From the NCBI GenBank assembly GCA_007132715.1, contig SLOE01000121.1, positions 1 through 34,486 of the forward strand: a DNA stretch of 34,486 nt, read 5' to 3'. Origin of the DNA: Bacteroidales bacterium. GTDB taxonomy: Bacteria; Bacteroidota; Bacteroidia; Bacteroidales; PUMT01. Positions 24,578 to 32,101 of the stretch are shown here, in pieces; positions within the stretch are counted from its first letter, which is position 1; every line of letters starts with the position of its first letter. Position numbers and translations under genes: made by a program. The notes beneath the pieces were generated by a model. The model was not told the origin of the DNA, did not search any database, and saw nothing but the letters and a program-made list of their open reading frames with translations.

Positions 24578-26386
24578 ATGGAGAATCTTGATTACGGTGT
24601 TATAGGAAACTGTATGAGTGCAGCGCTGGTATCCAGGGATGGATGGATAGACTGGTGTTGCCTGCCCGATTTCGGATCGCAATCAGTTTTTGCGAGAATA
24701 CTTGACGCCAGCAAGGGAGGTACATTCGGTTTTGAGTGTGACAGCGGCTACCTGACAGAACAGAAATACCTGCCTTCGACCAATATACTGGTTACAAGGT
24801 TTGAGAAGGGCGCGGACAGGTTCGAGGTAATCGATTTCATGCCTCGTTATTACAATGAAGATGGGGGATACTACGCTCCTCCCGATATTGTTCGTTACGT
24901 CGTGCACCTTTCGGGGAAGCCCCGTTTCAGGGTAGTGTATGACCCGAGGCTGAACTATGCAAAAGGTGAAACTGAGACCTTTGCAACCGACGATTATATC
25001 AAAAGCTACAGCACCGAAGGAAAATATGAATCGGTATATCTTTATACAGACTTTGATGAAAAGAGTATAATTGAAAGGAGGGAGATCACCCTGGAGCAAA
25101 ATGCCTTCTTTCTCCTCTCTTACAACCAGAAGATACGTGCACAGGACATTAACAGGGTTTATCTCAAATATGAAAGGACAAAGGTATACTGGCTCAACTG
25201 GTCGGAAAGGACCATCCACCTCAATATGTATGATAAGGAGATAAACAGGAGCGCGCTGGTGCTCAAACTGCTCACCTTCCAGAAAACCGGTGCTGTTCTT
25301 GCAGCAGCAACCACGTCACTGCCCGAGGCAATTGGTGAGGTGAGGAACTGGGACTACCGGTTCTGCTGGATAAGGGATGCAGCTATGACCATAAGGATCT
25401 TCAACAGAATAGCCCACACAAATGAGGCCCTGGGTTTTCTGAAGTTCATCATAGACGTCACCCCGGCAAAGGATGAACGCATTCAGATAATGTACGGCAT
25501 CAGGGGGGAGAAAAGGCTGAAGGAGCGCTTCCTCGATCACCTGGACGGCTATTTCGGGTCAAAGCCGGTCAGGATAGGCAATGCTGCCTACAAACAGAAG
25601 CAGCATGATATTTACGGGGTGCTCATGGATGTGATCTACCAGGATATGACCATGTACCAGGTATCGACCGAACATGCCGAAGAGTTGTGGACTATAGTGC
25701 GCAGCATAGTCAAATCGGTAGAGGCTAACTGGAAGAAACCTGACAAGGGCATATGGGAAATCCGTTCGGAGGGCAGCCACTTTACATTCTCAAAGCTGCT
25801 GTGCTGGGTAGCGGTGGACAGGGCCATCAGAATTGCGCGGATACTGAGAATGGGTAATTATGTAAAGGAGTGGACGCGCCTCAGGAGCATGATAAGCGAC
25901 GAGATACACAGTAAAGCCTGGAGTCCCGAAATACAGGCCTTCACTCAGTCCTACGGAAGCGACAATATGGATGCATCAAACCTGCTGATGGAAACATACG
26001 GTTTTCTGGAGGCATCGGATCCGAAATATATAAGCACGGTAGAGGCCACCCGCAGGGAGCTGCTGAATGACGGCCTTATGTACAGGTACAGGAATGAGGA
26101 TGATTTCGGCTTGCCCACAACCTCGTTCACAATCTGCAATTTCTGGCTTGTGACCAGCCTGAGCAGGATCGGCAGGAGGGATGAGGCGGAGGAGATGTTC
26201 AGGAGGTTGCTCACGTATAGCAACCACGTGGGTCTCTTCAGTGAGGACATTGAGTTCGGTACCCACAGGCTGCTCGGCAATTTTCCGCAGGCCTACTCGC
26301 ACCTTGCCCTTATCGAATCGGCAATGGCCCTGGCAAAGGGTACGACAAGCGAATCGAAGGTTTTCAGGGCACTCGAAAAACCCTGA
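24578..26386 (+). CDS. glycoside hydrolase family 15 protein (glucoamylase/trehalase-like)
   Basis: A 602-aa GH15 enzyme without a signal peptide, hence cytoplasmic. The N-terminal domain starts LDYGVIGNCMSAALVSRDG and WIDWCCLPDFGS, typical of the trehalase-like GH15 branch. The (alpha/alpha)6 barrel carries RNWDYRFCWIRDAAMT (256-271), GNAAYKQKQHDIYG (334-347), GIWEIR (391-396, candidate general acid Glu393) and SEDIEFGTHRLLGNFPQAYSH (candidate general base Glu556). Activity on trehalose or short alpha-glucans is expected; which one cannot be decided. It is transcribed alone, toward tnaA. A loose TACATTTA box lies about 30 nt upstream. Confidence 0.9.
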   Translation: MENLDYGVIGNCMSAALVSRDGWIDWCCLPDFGSQSVFARILDASKGGTFGFECDSGYLTEQKYLPSTNILVTRFEKGADRFEVIDFMPRYYNEDGGYYAPPDIVRYVVHLSGKPRFRVVYDPRLNYAKGETETFATDDYIKSYSTEGKYESVYLYTDFDEKSIIERREITLEQNAFFLLSYNQKIRAQDINRVYLKYERTKVYWLNWSERTIHLNMYDKEINRSALVLKLLTFQKTGAVLAAATTSLPEAIGEVRNWDYRFCWIRDAAMTIRIFNRIAHTNEALGFLKFIIDVTPAKDERIQIMYGIRGEKRLKERFLDHLDGYFGSKPVRIGNAAYKQKQHDIYGVLMDVIYQDMTMYQVSTEHAEELWTIVRSIVKSVEANWKKPDKGIWEIRSEGSHFTFSKLLCWVAVDRAIRIARILRMGNYVKEWTRLRSMISDEIHSKAWSPEIQAFTQSYGSDNMDASNLLMETYGFLEASDPKYISTVEATRRELLNDGLMYRYRNEDDFGLPTTSFTICNFWLVTSLSRIGRRDEAEEMFRRLLTYSNHVGLFSEDIEFGTHRLLGNFPQAYSHLALIESAMALAKGTTSESKVFRALEKP

Positions 26387-26494
26387 AAATTCATCATTAT
26401 CTCCGGCTCTCCTGAAGCCCCTGATATAATGTATAACATACAGCCAGGTTTCATAACCTGAGAATATATTCGGATATTTGTACAAGTTTTACAG

Positions 26495-26587
26495 ATGATG
26501 GTTTTGTTTATCGATTCATACTCCGTTTCCAAACTTCTTTATCTCAATATAAAGAAGAGGGATACCTATCCCTTCCTGCGCTTCTGA
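26495..26587 (+). CDS. possible 30-codon leader ORF upstream of tnaA
   Basis: An ATG-ATG start and a TGA stop enclose 30 codons, MMVLFIDSYSVSKLLYLNI then KKRDTYPFLRF, 84 nt before tnaA. Its middle (SK....NI..K.D..P) loosely parallels the E. coli TnaC leader (SKWFNIDNKIVDHRP), including the D-x-x-P spacing. It lacks the tryptophan that TnaC needs, and the similarity may be chance. A near-consensus -7 box (gATATTTG, 26473-26480) would start a transcript just before it. Kept as a hypothesis only. Confidence 0.25.
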   Translation: MMVLFIDSYSVSKLLYLNIKKRDTYPFLRF

Positions 26588-26594
26588 CAAGCCA

Positions 26595-26624
26595 CCCGGC
26601 AGCTTACGGCATGATCATGCCGGG
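26595..26624 (+). promoter_or_regulatory. two mutually exclusive hairpins before tnaA
   Basis: CCCGGCA (26595-26601) can pair with TGCCGGG (26618-26624). Within that loop CGGCAT-GATC-ATGCCG (26607-26622) is a perfect palindrome using overlapping bases, so only one structure can form at a time. Such alternatives are a hallmark of attenuators, although no T-tract follows. Confidence 0.4.
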
Positions 26625-26671
26625 AAACCGACACCCGCTTTAATTTAAAACCTTTACAAACGATTAATTAT

Positions 26672-28048
26672 ATGGAACTTCCGTTTGCAGAATCATACAA
26701 AATAAAGATGGTTGAAGCCATCAGGAAAAGTACCCGCGAAGAGCGGGAGAAATGGATCAGGGAGGCCGGATACAATGTGTTCAACCTTACAAGTGCGCAG
26801 GTTTATATAGACCTGCTTACCGATTCAGGTACCGGTGCAATGAGCGACAGGCAATGGTCAGCCATGATGGTTGGCGACGAGAGTTATGCAGGTGCATCGA
26901 GCTACTACAAACTAAAGGATGTGGTAAGGGATATCACCGGGTTTGAATGGTTCCTGCCGACACATCAGGGCAGGGCTGCCGAGAACGTGCTGTTCTCAAC
27001 GCTGGTCAGGGAGGGGGACATTGTTCCCGGTAATTCCCATTTTGACACCACCAAAGGCCATATTGAGTTCAGGAAGGCGACGGCGGCCGACTGCACTGTT
27101 GATGCTGCAGAAGATACCACACTCGACCATCCCTTCAAGGGCAATATCGATCTGCTAAAGCTGGAAGATGTGCTCAGCAGCTACCCGGCCGAACGCATTC
27201 CCTTCGTTATTGTGACCGTTACCTGCAATTCCAGCGGGGGACAGCCTGTATCGATGGACAACCTGCGGGCTGTACGCGAAATGGCCAACCGCTACGGAGT
27301 TCCGGTGATATTCGATGCTGCAAGGTTTGCCGAGAACGCCTGGTTCATAAAGGAGAGGGAAAAGCTCTACAGCGACAAAAGCATTAAGGAGATAGTGCGC
27401 GAGATGTTCTCATATGCCGATGCAATGACGATGAGCAGCAAAAAAGACGGGATTGTCAATATGGGTGGTTTCATTGCATTCCGCAAAGAGGAGTGGTTCA
27501 GGGAAGCCTCGGTATACAACATTTTGTTTGAGGGTTTCATCACCTACGGGGGGATGTCGGGGCGCGACATGAACGCGCTTGCACAGGGGCTGGTAGAAGG
27601 GACCGATTATGAGTATTTGCGGACAAGGATAAGGCAGATTGAATACCTGGATGGGTTGCTGAGGCAATACAACATCCCTGTTCAGACTCCCGTTGGCGGA
27701 CATGCCGTTTTTGTCGATGCCGGCAGATTTTTGCCGCACCTGCCCAGGGAGGAGTTTGTGGGGCAGGCCCTCGTAGTTGAGCTTTACCTGGAGGCGGGTG
27801 TAAGAGCCACGGAAATCGGCACATTGCTGGCCGACAGGGACCCGGAAACAAGGGAGAACCGGTATCCGGCAGTCGAATTTGTAAGGCTGGCCGTTCCCAG
27901 GCGTGTATATACGAACAACCATATGGATGTGGTTGCCGCAGCCCTGAAGAATATTTACGACAGGAGGGATGAGATAAGAAGGGGGTACCGGATCGTGAAA
28001 GAGGCACCCATAATGAGACATTTTACAGTAGAACTGGAAAAAATATAA
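26672..28048 (+). CDS. tnaA: tryptophanase
   Basis: A PLP enzyme of the beta-eliminating lyase family, 458 aa, splitting L-tryptophan to indole, pyruvate and ammonia. Key marks are DLLTDSGTGAMS, THQGRAAENV, GGQPVSMDNL, DAARFAENAWFIK and the PLP lysine in MSSKKDGIVNMGG (257-258). It is called tryptophanase rather than tyrosine phenol-lyase because it has FDTTKGH with Asp125 (phenol-lyase has Thr here), RFAENA rather than RCVENA, and His450 in MRHFTVEL where phenol-lyase has Phe. Several other positions (the N-terminus EAGYNVF, MSDRQWSAMM) look phenol-lyase-like, so the assignment is strong but not absolute. No tryptophan permease (tnaB) follows. The upstream 285 bp is gene-free except for a possible leader ORF and alternative hairpins. 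Confidence 0.85.
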   Translation: MELPFAESYKIKMVEAIRKSTREEREKWIREAGYNVFNLTSAQVYIDLLTDSGTGAMSDRQWSAMMVGDESYAGASSYYKLKDVVRDITGFEWFLPTHQGRAAENVLFSTLVREGDIVPGNSHFDTTKGHIEFRKATAADCTVDAAEDTTLDHPFKGNIDLLKLEDVLSSYPAERIPFVIVTVTCNSSGGQPVSMDNLRAVREMANRYGVPVIFDAARFAENAWFIKEREKLYSDKSIKEIVREMFSYADAMTMSSKKDGIVNMGGFIAFRKEEWFREASVYNILFEGFITYGGMSGRDMNALAQGLVEGTDYEYLRTRIRQIEYLDGLLRQYNIPVQTPVGGHAVFVDAGRFLPHLPREEFVGQALVVELYLEAGVRATEIGTLLADRDPETRENRYPAVEFVRLAVPRRVYTNNHMDVVAAALKNIYDRRDEIRRGYRIVKEAPIMRHFTVELEKI

Positions 28049-28097
28049 GGATTGCTTTTGTAGACCCCCGGATCATGCATAAATTCAGGGCGCTTTG

Positions 28098-28772
28098 TCA
28101 TTGCATGCCGTTCATTGACTGCAGCAGATCCCAGTGGTCATCTGAGAAATCTTCAAGACTGTTAAGGATCAGATCAGCTATGCTGAACTTTGGGTTTTCA
28201 AGGTTCGACTTTTCCGGGACAACCACTGTCTTCATTTTCGCAGCCTTCGCAGCAAGCAGTCCTGCCAAAGAATCTTCTATTGCCAGGCAGCCGGAGGGAG
28301 TTATACCAAGTTTTCGGGCGGTCGTTATATAGACTGCGGGATGAGGTTTACCAAATTCCTCATTTGTACCGGAGGAGGTTATGACGAACTCGTTCGCCAG
28401 ATCCAGCTTTTTCAGCACATGTTCTATGACATCAGGGGCAGAGGAAGAGGCAAGTGCCCTTGGGATATTCCGTTCTTTAAAAAATTTAATAATTTCTTTT
28501 ACTCCGGGTGCAGGGACACCTTTCTCATCAATAATATCGCATACGGTTTTTTCGATCTCCAATCCTATCTCTTCCTGTGATGGGTTATCCCATGGCTGAA
28601 ACCTGTACCAGTGCGCTACCGTCTCATCCGTCCTGAATCCGGTGGTTTGCCTGCACATATCTTCCGTCAGGCTGATCCCAACCCTTTCAAACACCTTTAT
28701 TTCAGCTTCTCGCCAGAGAGGTTCAGATTCAATCAGTACCCCGTCCATATCAAATATTACTGCTTCGATCAT
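28098..28772 (-). CDS. HAD-superfamily sugar-phosphate phosphatase (HxpB/YniC-like)
   Basis: A 224-aa HAD phosphatase with nucleophile motif IFDMDGVLIESEP (Asp8 and Asp10 by position), motif II ASSSAPD, motif III Lys in FGKPHPAVY, and motif IV IEDSLAGLLAA. The cap segment VAHWYRFQPWDNPSQEEI parallels VDLWYARQPWNGPSRQEV of E. coli HxpB (YniC), which dephosphorylates hexitol phosphates and 2-deoxyglucose 6-phosphate. Beta-phosphoglucomutase is the alternative, but the cap resemblance favours a phosphatase. It is divergent from the GH26 mannanase gene with back-to-back -7 boxes, so joint expression in mannan use is conceivable (inference). Confidence 0.85.
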   Translation of the reverse strand: MIEAVIFDMDGVLIESEPLWREAEIKVFERVGISLTEDMCRQTTGFRTDETVAHWYRFQPWDNPSQEEIGLEIEKTVCDIIDEKGVPAPGVKEIIKFFKERNIPRALASSSAPDVIEHVLKKLDLANEFVITSSGTNEEFGKPHPAVYITTARKLGITPSGCLAIEDSLAGLLAAKAAKMKTVVVPEKSNLENPKFSIADLILNSLEDFSDDHWDLLQSMNGMQ

Positions 28773-28791
28773 ATGTTCTGCAAATTAGGCG

Positions 28792-28799
28792 CAAAGATA
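28792..28799 (-). promoter_or_regulatory. -7 promoter box (TATCTTTG) for the HAD phosphatase
   Basis: An exact TAnnTTTG match on the minus strand, 19 nt before the ATG at 28772. It is separated by only 12 bp from an opposite-facing box. Confidence 0.5.
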
Positions 28800-28811
28800 C
28801 TTTTTTCTGAT

Positions 28812-28819
28812 TAAATTTG
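28812..28819 (+). promoter_or_regulatory. -7 promoter box (TAAATTTG) for the GH26 gene
   Basis: An exact TAnnTTTG match, 31 nt before the ATG at 28851. It supports that ATG over the upstream in-frame TTG at 28824, which would fall at the predicted transcription start. Confidence 0.5.
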
Positions 28820-28850
28820 CCATTTGCTCCGACTTCACAGCCTCTGCTTC

Positions 28851-31268
28851 ATGACAAATACCACTATCAACAAACGCTTCTCTTCAATAATGCTCCCCGG
28901 TATTTTGATTGCATTTTTCCTGGCATTAAACTTTCCGGGGTTCTCACAAAACGGCACACTGGTTGGTTCGGCTGAAGCTGAAGATGGCGAACTCCTGGGC
29001 GGCAGTGCCATACAAACCTCAATTTCCGGATATTCGGGAACAGGTTACGTGGGTAATATCAGAAACAGCGGCGATGGTGTTATCGTAACTGTTTCCGTAC
29101 CCGAAACTGCTTTCTATGCGATTCTTATCAGGTATCATTCTGCAACCAGAAAAATTCAGAATGTTAACGTAAATGACACCGGGGCCTTGCAAGTTGAATT
29201 TCCGGGGTCAAGCGGATGGGAATTTGCTGATGCCGGGAAATATATGCTCAACGAAGGTGAAAATATAATTAAGCTGACACACAACTGGGGATGGACTGAA
29301 ATTGACCGTTTCGATGTTCACACCACAACATTGAACAATTATGACGACGTGGTATCTGAACTGGTTATTGAAAACTCAACCGTTGCTGCCAGATCGGTCT
29401 ACAACTATATTTTGTCTCATTACGGTGAACGTATTATTTCCGGGCAAACCGATGGTGTAACTTATTACCGGATTAAAGAACTTACAGGACAATCGCCTCT
29501 CTATAAAGTATGGGATTTTCAACACTATACGGAAGGATATCCCTACTTGTGGCGTGACGGTGGTCACACTTTTGGAGCAAATCCCAATGCCAGGAACGTC
29601 GAAAATGCCATCGACTGGTATAATAACAGCGGAAGGAAGGGCATTGTGGGTTTTCAGTGGCATTGGCATTCACCAGCCGGAGGTCAGGTCAGTACCAACA
29701 CCTTTTACACCAGTCAGACTACTTTTGATGTGCGCGAAGCTGTCAAAGAGGGAACACCCGAATATGACCTGATTATAAGGGATATTGATGCCATTGCTGT
29801 TCAATTAAAGAAGTTCCAGTCAGTCAATATTCCTGTACTGTGGCGGCCATTGCACGAAGCAGGTGGTGGCTGGTTCTGGTGGGGAGCAAAGGGACCCGAA
29901 GCCTGCCTGAAATTATATGATATAATCTTTGACCGTATGACAAATCACCATCAACTGGACAATCTGATCTGGGTATGGTCAACTCCCGAATCTGACTGGT
30001 ACCCGGGTAACGAAAAGGTTGATATTGTAGGGCATGATTCTTATCCCGGAAACTATAACTACTCAACACAAAAGAACATATTCGATATTTACCACGAACT
30101 TACGGGAGGTAAAAAAATAGTGGCAATGACTGAAAACGGCCCTATTCCCAATATTGATACTTCTCTTGATTATGATGCACCCTGGTCGCTTTTCGCATCA
30201 TGGTACAATCTTGTCTTTGAACAGAATTCAGATGATCACCTGATCGAAGTTTATAACAATCCTCGAGTTATCACCATTGAAAAAGATACGTTTCCCAGGA
30301 TTCTGAGCACTGCAAACGGATCAGTTTGCGATTCCGGAACCGTTACACTGGAGGCTGAATCCAATTTTGGCGAAGTAAACTGGTATGCAGCACCGGCCGG
30401 TGGTGAGATTTTGCATACAGGTGAAAGTTTCATTACTCCTGAAATTTCAGAAACAACCACCTACTATATTGAAGCTTCTTATAATGGCAGCTATAGTATA
30501 ATGAACCGTATTGCCGTAACGGCAAAAGTGTATGAACCTGTAGGAGCATCCATAATTGAAGGTTTTCCGGATGTATGCCAGGGAGATACCGGAATTATAT
30601 ATACGATACCTGCAGATGAAAATGCAGATACCTACACCTGGACGGTACCTGAAGGTGCAACATATGAATATGCTGGATCAACCAGTTCAATTTCAGTAAA
30701 TTTCGGAGAAAATGCCCAATCAGGCAGCATTGTTGCAACTGGCGAAAATGTGTGTGGCGCTGTAGTGGCTGGCACATTTCATGTAAATGTAAACGAAATT
30801 CCGGCTACTCCGTTTATATCACTAAATGATACCGTTTTACAATCAGATGCACCGGAGGGGAATCAATGGTATCTTAATGGGAGTATCATACAAAATGCAA
30901 CCAGCCACTATTATGCCAATCCGCAAGAAGGTAAATACTACACCATAGTTACTATTAATGGTTGCTCATCCGACCCCTCCAATGTTATAAGTATCGGGGG
31001 AATTACAGGATCATACAAGCTTGAAGATAATAAGTTCAGGATATATCCCAACCCGCTGAAAAGTGGAAATACAGGAATTACAATATATGGAATTGATCTG
31101 AATTCAAATGTTTTAATCAGCTTATTCGACTTACATGGACGTAAGATCTACTCAGGTGAACTAACCGGTACCGAATTTGTACTGGATAAAAGTATTGCAC
31201 CAGGAATCTATTTAATCAGAATCGCCGGCTATGCAATCAATTATTCTGAGAAACTGATTTTTTTATAA
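28851..31268 (+). CDS. secreted GH26 beta-mannanase with CBM35-like and T9SS sorting domains
   Basis: An 805-aa protein. A signal peptide ends around FPGFSQ (33). A CBM35-like module (about 38-156, EAEDGELLGG ... NIIKLTHNWGWTEIDRF) binds carbohydrate. The GH26 catalytic barrel follows (about 165-480), with WDFQHY, the substrate-binding FQWHWHSP, acid/base Glu336 in LWRPLHEAGGGWFWWG and nucleophile Glu428 in VAMTENGP. Two Ig/PKD-like modules (about 485-650; one carries TYTWTVPEGATYEYAGS) lead to a T9SS type A sorting domain (FRIYPNPLKSG ... KLIFL, about 728-805). It hydrolyses mannan or glucomannan outside the cell. The gene is AT-richer than neighbouring core genes, suggesting later arrival. 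No SusC/D transporter is in the window. Confidence 0.92.
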   Translation: MTNTTINKRFSSIMLPGILIAFFLALNFPGFSQNGTLVGSAEAEDGELLGGSAIQTSISGYSGTGYVGNIRNSGDGVIVTVSVPETAFYAILIRYHSATRKIQNVNVNDTGALQVEFPGSSGWEFADAGKYMLNEGENIIKLTHNWGWTEIDRFDVHTTTLNNYDDVVSELVIENSTVAARSVYNYILSHYGERIISGQTDGVTYYRIKELTGQSPLYKVWDFQHYTEGYPYLWRDGGHTFGANPNARNVENAIDWYNNSGRKGIVGFQWHWHSPAGGQVSTNTFYTSQTTFDVREAVKEGTPEYDLIIRDIDAIAVQLKKFQSVNIPVLWRPLHEAGGGWFWWGAKGPEACLKLYDIIFDRMTNHHQLDNLIWVWSTPESDWYPGNEKVDIVGHDSYPGNYNYSTQKNIFDIYHELTGGKKIVAMTENGPIPNIDTSLDYDAPWSLFASWYNLVFEQNSDDHLIEVYNNPRVITIEKDTFPRILSTANGSVCDSGTVTLEAESNFGEVNWYAAPAGGEILHTGESFITPEISETTTYYIEASYNGSYSIMNRIAVTAKVYEPVGASIIEGFPDVCQGDTGIIYTIPADENADTYTWTVPEGATYEYAGSTSSISVNFGENAQSGSIVATGENVCGAVVAGTFHVNVNEIPATPFISLNDTVLQSDAPEGNQWYLNGSIIQNATSHYYANPQEGKYYTIVTINGCSSDPSNVISIGGITGSYKLEDNKFRIYPNPLKSGNTGITIYGIDLNSNVLISLFDLHGRKIYSGELTGTEFVLDKSIAPGIYLIRIAGYAINYSEKLIFL

Positions 31269-31371
31269 AAATGCCGGAACCGGATTAAACTTAAAACGAC
31301 CTGATTATCATAAATATGCGTCAGTATCAAAATAGCTCCTTCTGTCATCTGAGCCACAAATTTTTCTATTC

Positions 31372-31984
31372 ATGCAGAGCATAAGACATATTTACAAGAT
31401 CGGTCACGGGCCATCCAGCTCCCATACGATGGCTCCAAGAAGCGCATCATCGATCTTCCTCAGGCGGTATCCCGGTGCCGGCAGGTACAGGGTGACGCTT
31501 CACGGGAGTCTTGCCGCGACGGGACTGGGACACCTTACTGACGTAACTCTGAGGGAGGCTTTTGATGGAGAAAATCCTTGAGTGGTGCTATAGCAACGGC
31601 AAGGCCATCTGGGAATTTGTTTCGGAATATGAGGAGCCGGATATATGGGACTATCTTGCCGAGGTGTGGAAGATCATGCAGACTTCCATAAAGAGCGGAC
31701 TGGAGAAGGAGGGTACACTGCCCGGTGTCCTGAAGCTGGCAAGGAAAGCTCCTTCGTATCATGTAAGGATTATGCATTCGAAGGGCTACATAAAAAAGCG
31801 GACCTCAGTATATGCCTATGCTCTTGCCGTATCGGAGGAGAATGCTTCAGGCAACCTGATAGGCTTCGACCAGGTGGTCAAAACAATGATGAAGACCGGC
31901 CAGGACCTGCCAAGCCTCTACAAGGAGACTTCGGCAGGGGGACTGGCTATGTTTCACGGCATTGACAGGCTGAAAAGAGAGTGA
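31372..31984 (+). pseudogene. sdaA: L-serine dehydratase pseudogene with two internal deletions
   Basis: The 5' part encodes MQSIRHIYKIGHGPSSSHTM through GSLAATGLGHLTDVTL, the normal N-terminus of single-chain iron-sulfur L-serine dehydratase. After about 65 codons it jumps to an alternative frame near 31562-31581. It resumes with KILEWCYSNGKAIWEFV, EPDIWDYLAEVWKIMQ, LPGVLKLARK and AYALAVSEENASG. A second gap follows, then GFDQVVKTMMKTGQDLPSLYKETSAGGLA at the C-terminus. About 90 residues are missing at the first gap. About 150 are missing at the second, including the cysteines that hold the [4Fe-4S] cluster (usual CGSCG and CDPVCG motifs). Roughly half of the usual 400 residues remain, so it cannot be active. 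The intact enzyme makes pyruvate and ammonia from serine. Confidence 0.88.
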
Positions 31985-32088
31985 TGCGGGCCGGAAATAT
32001 TAATACAGCTGTAGCTTGTACCCGGCAGACCCGGAATCCAGGTATTTCATACCCGGGGCTTAAATACTTCAGCACGTAATGGCATCTG

Positions 32089-32096
32089 TAAATTTG
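32089..32096 (+). promoter_or_regulatory. -7 promoter box (TAAATTTG) before the large exported hydrolase
   Basis: An exact TAnnTTTG match, only 5 nt before the ATG at 32102. If functional, the mRNA would be leaderless or nearly so. Confidence 0.4.
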
Positions 32097-32101
32097 TAGG
32101 T

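Noticed and set aside
26445-26460. Terminator CAGGTT-TCAT-AACCTG after the GH15 gene
   Set aside because: A perfect 6-bp hairpin but without a T-tract and with low GC; it may be a chance palindrome.
26672-28048. Tyrosine phenol-lyase
   Set aside because: Asp125 in FDTTKGH, RFAENA and His450 match tryptophanase rather than phenol-lyase, despite some phenol-lyase-like positions elsewhere.
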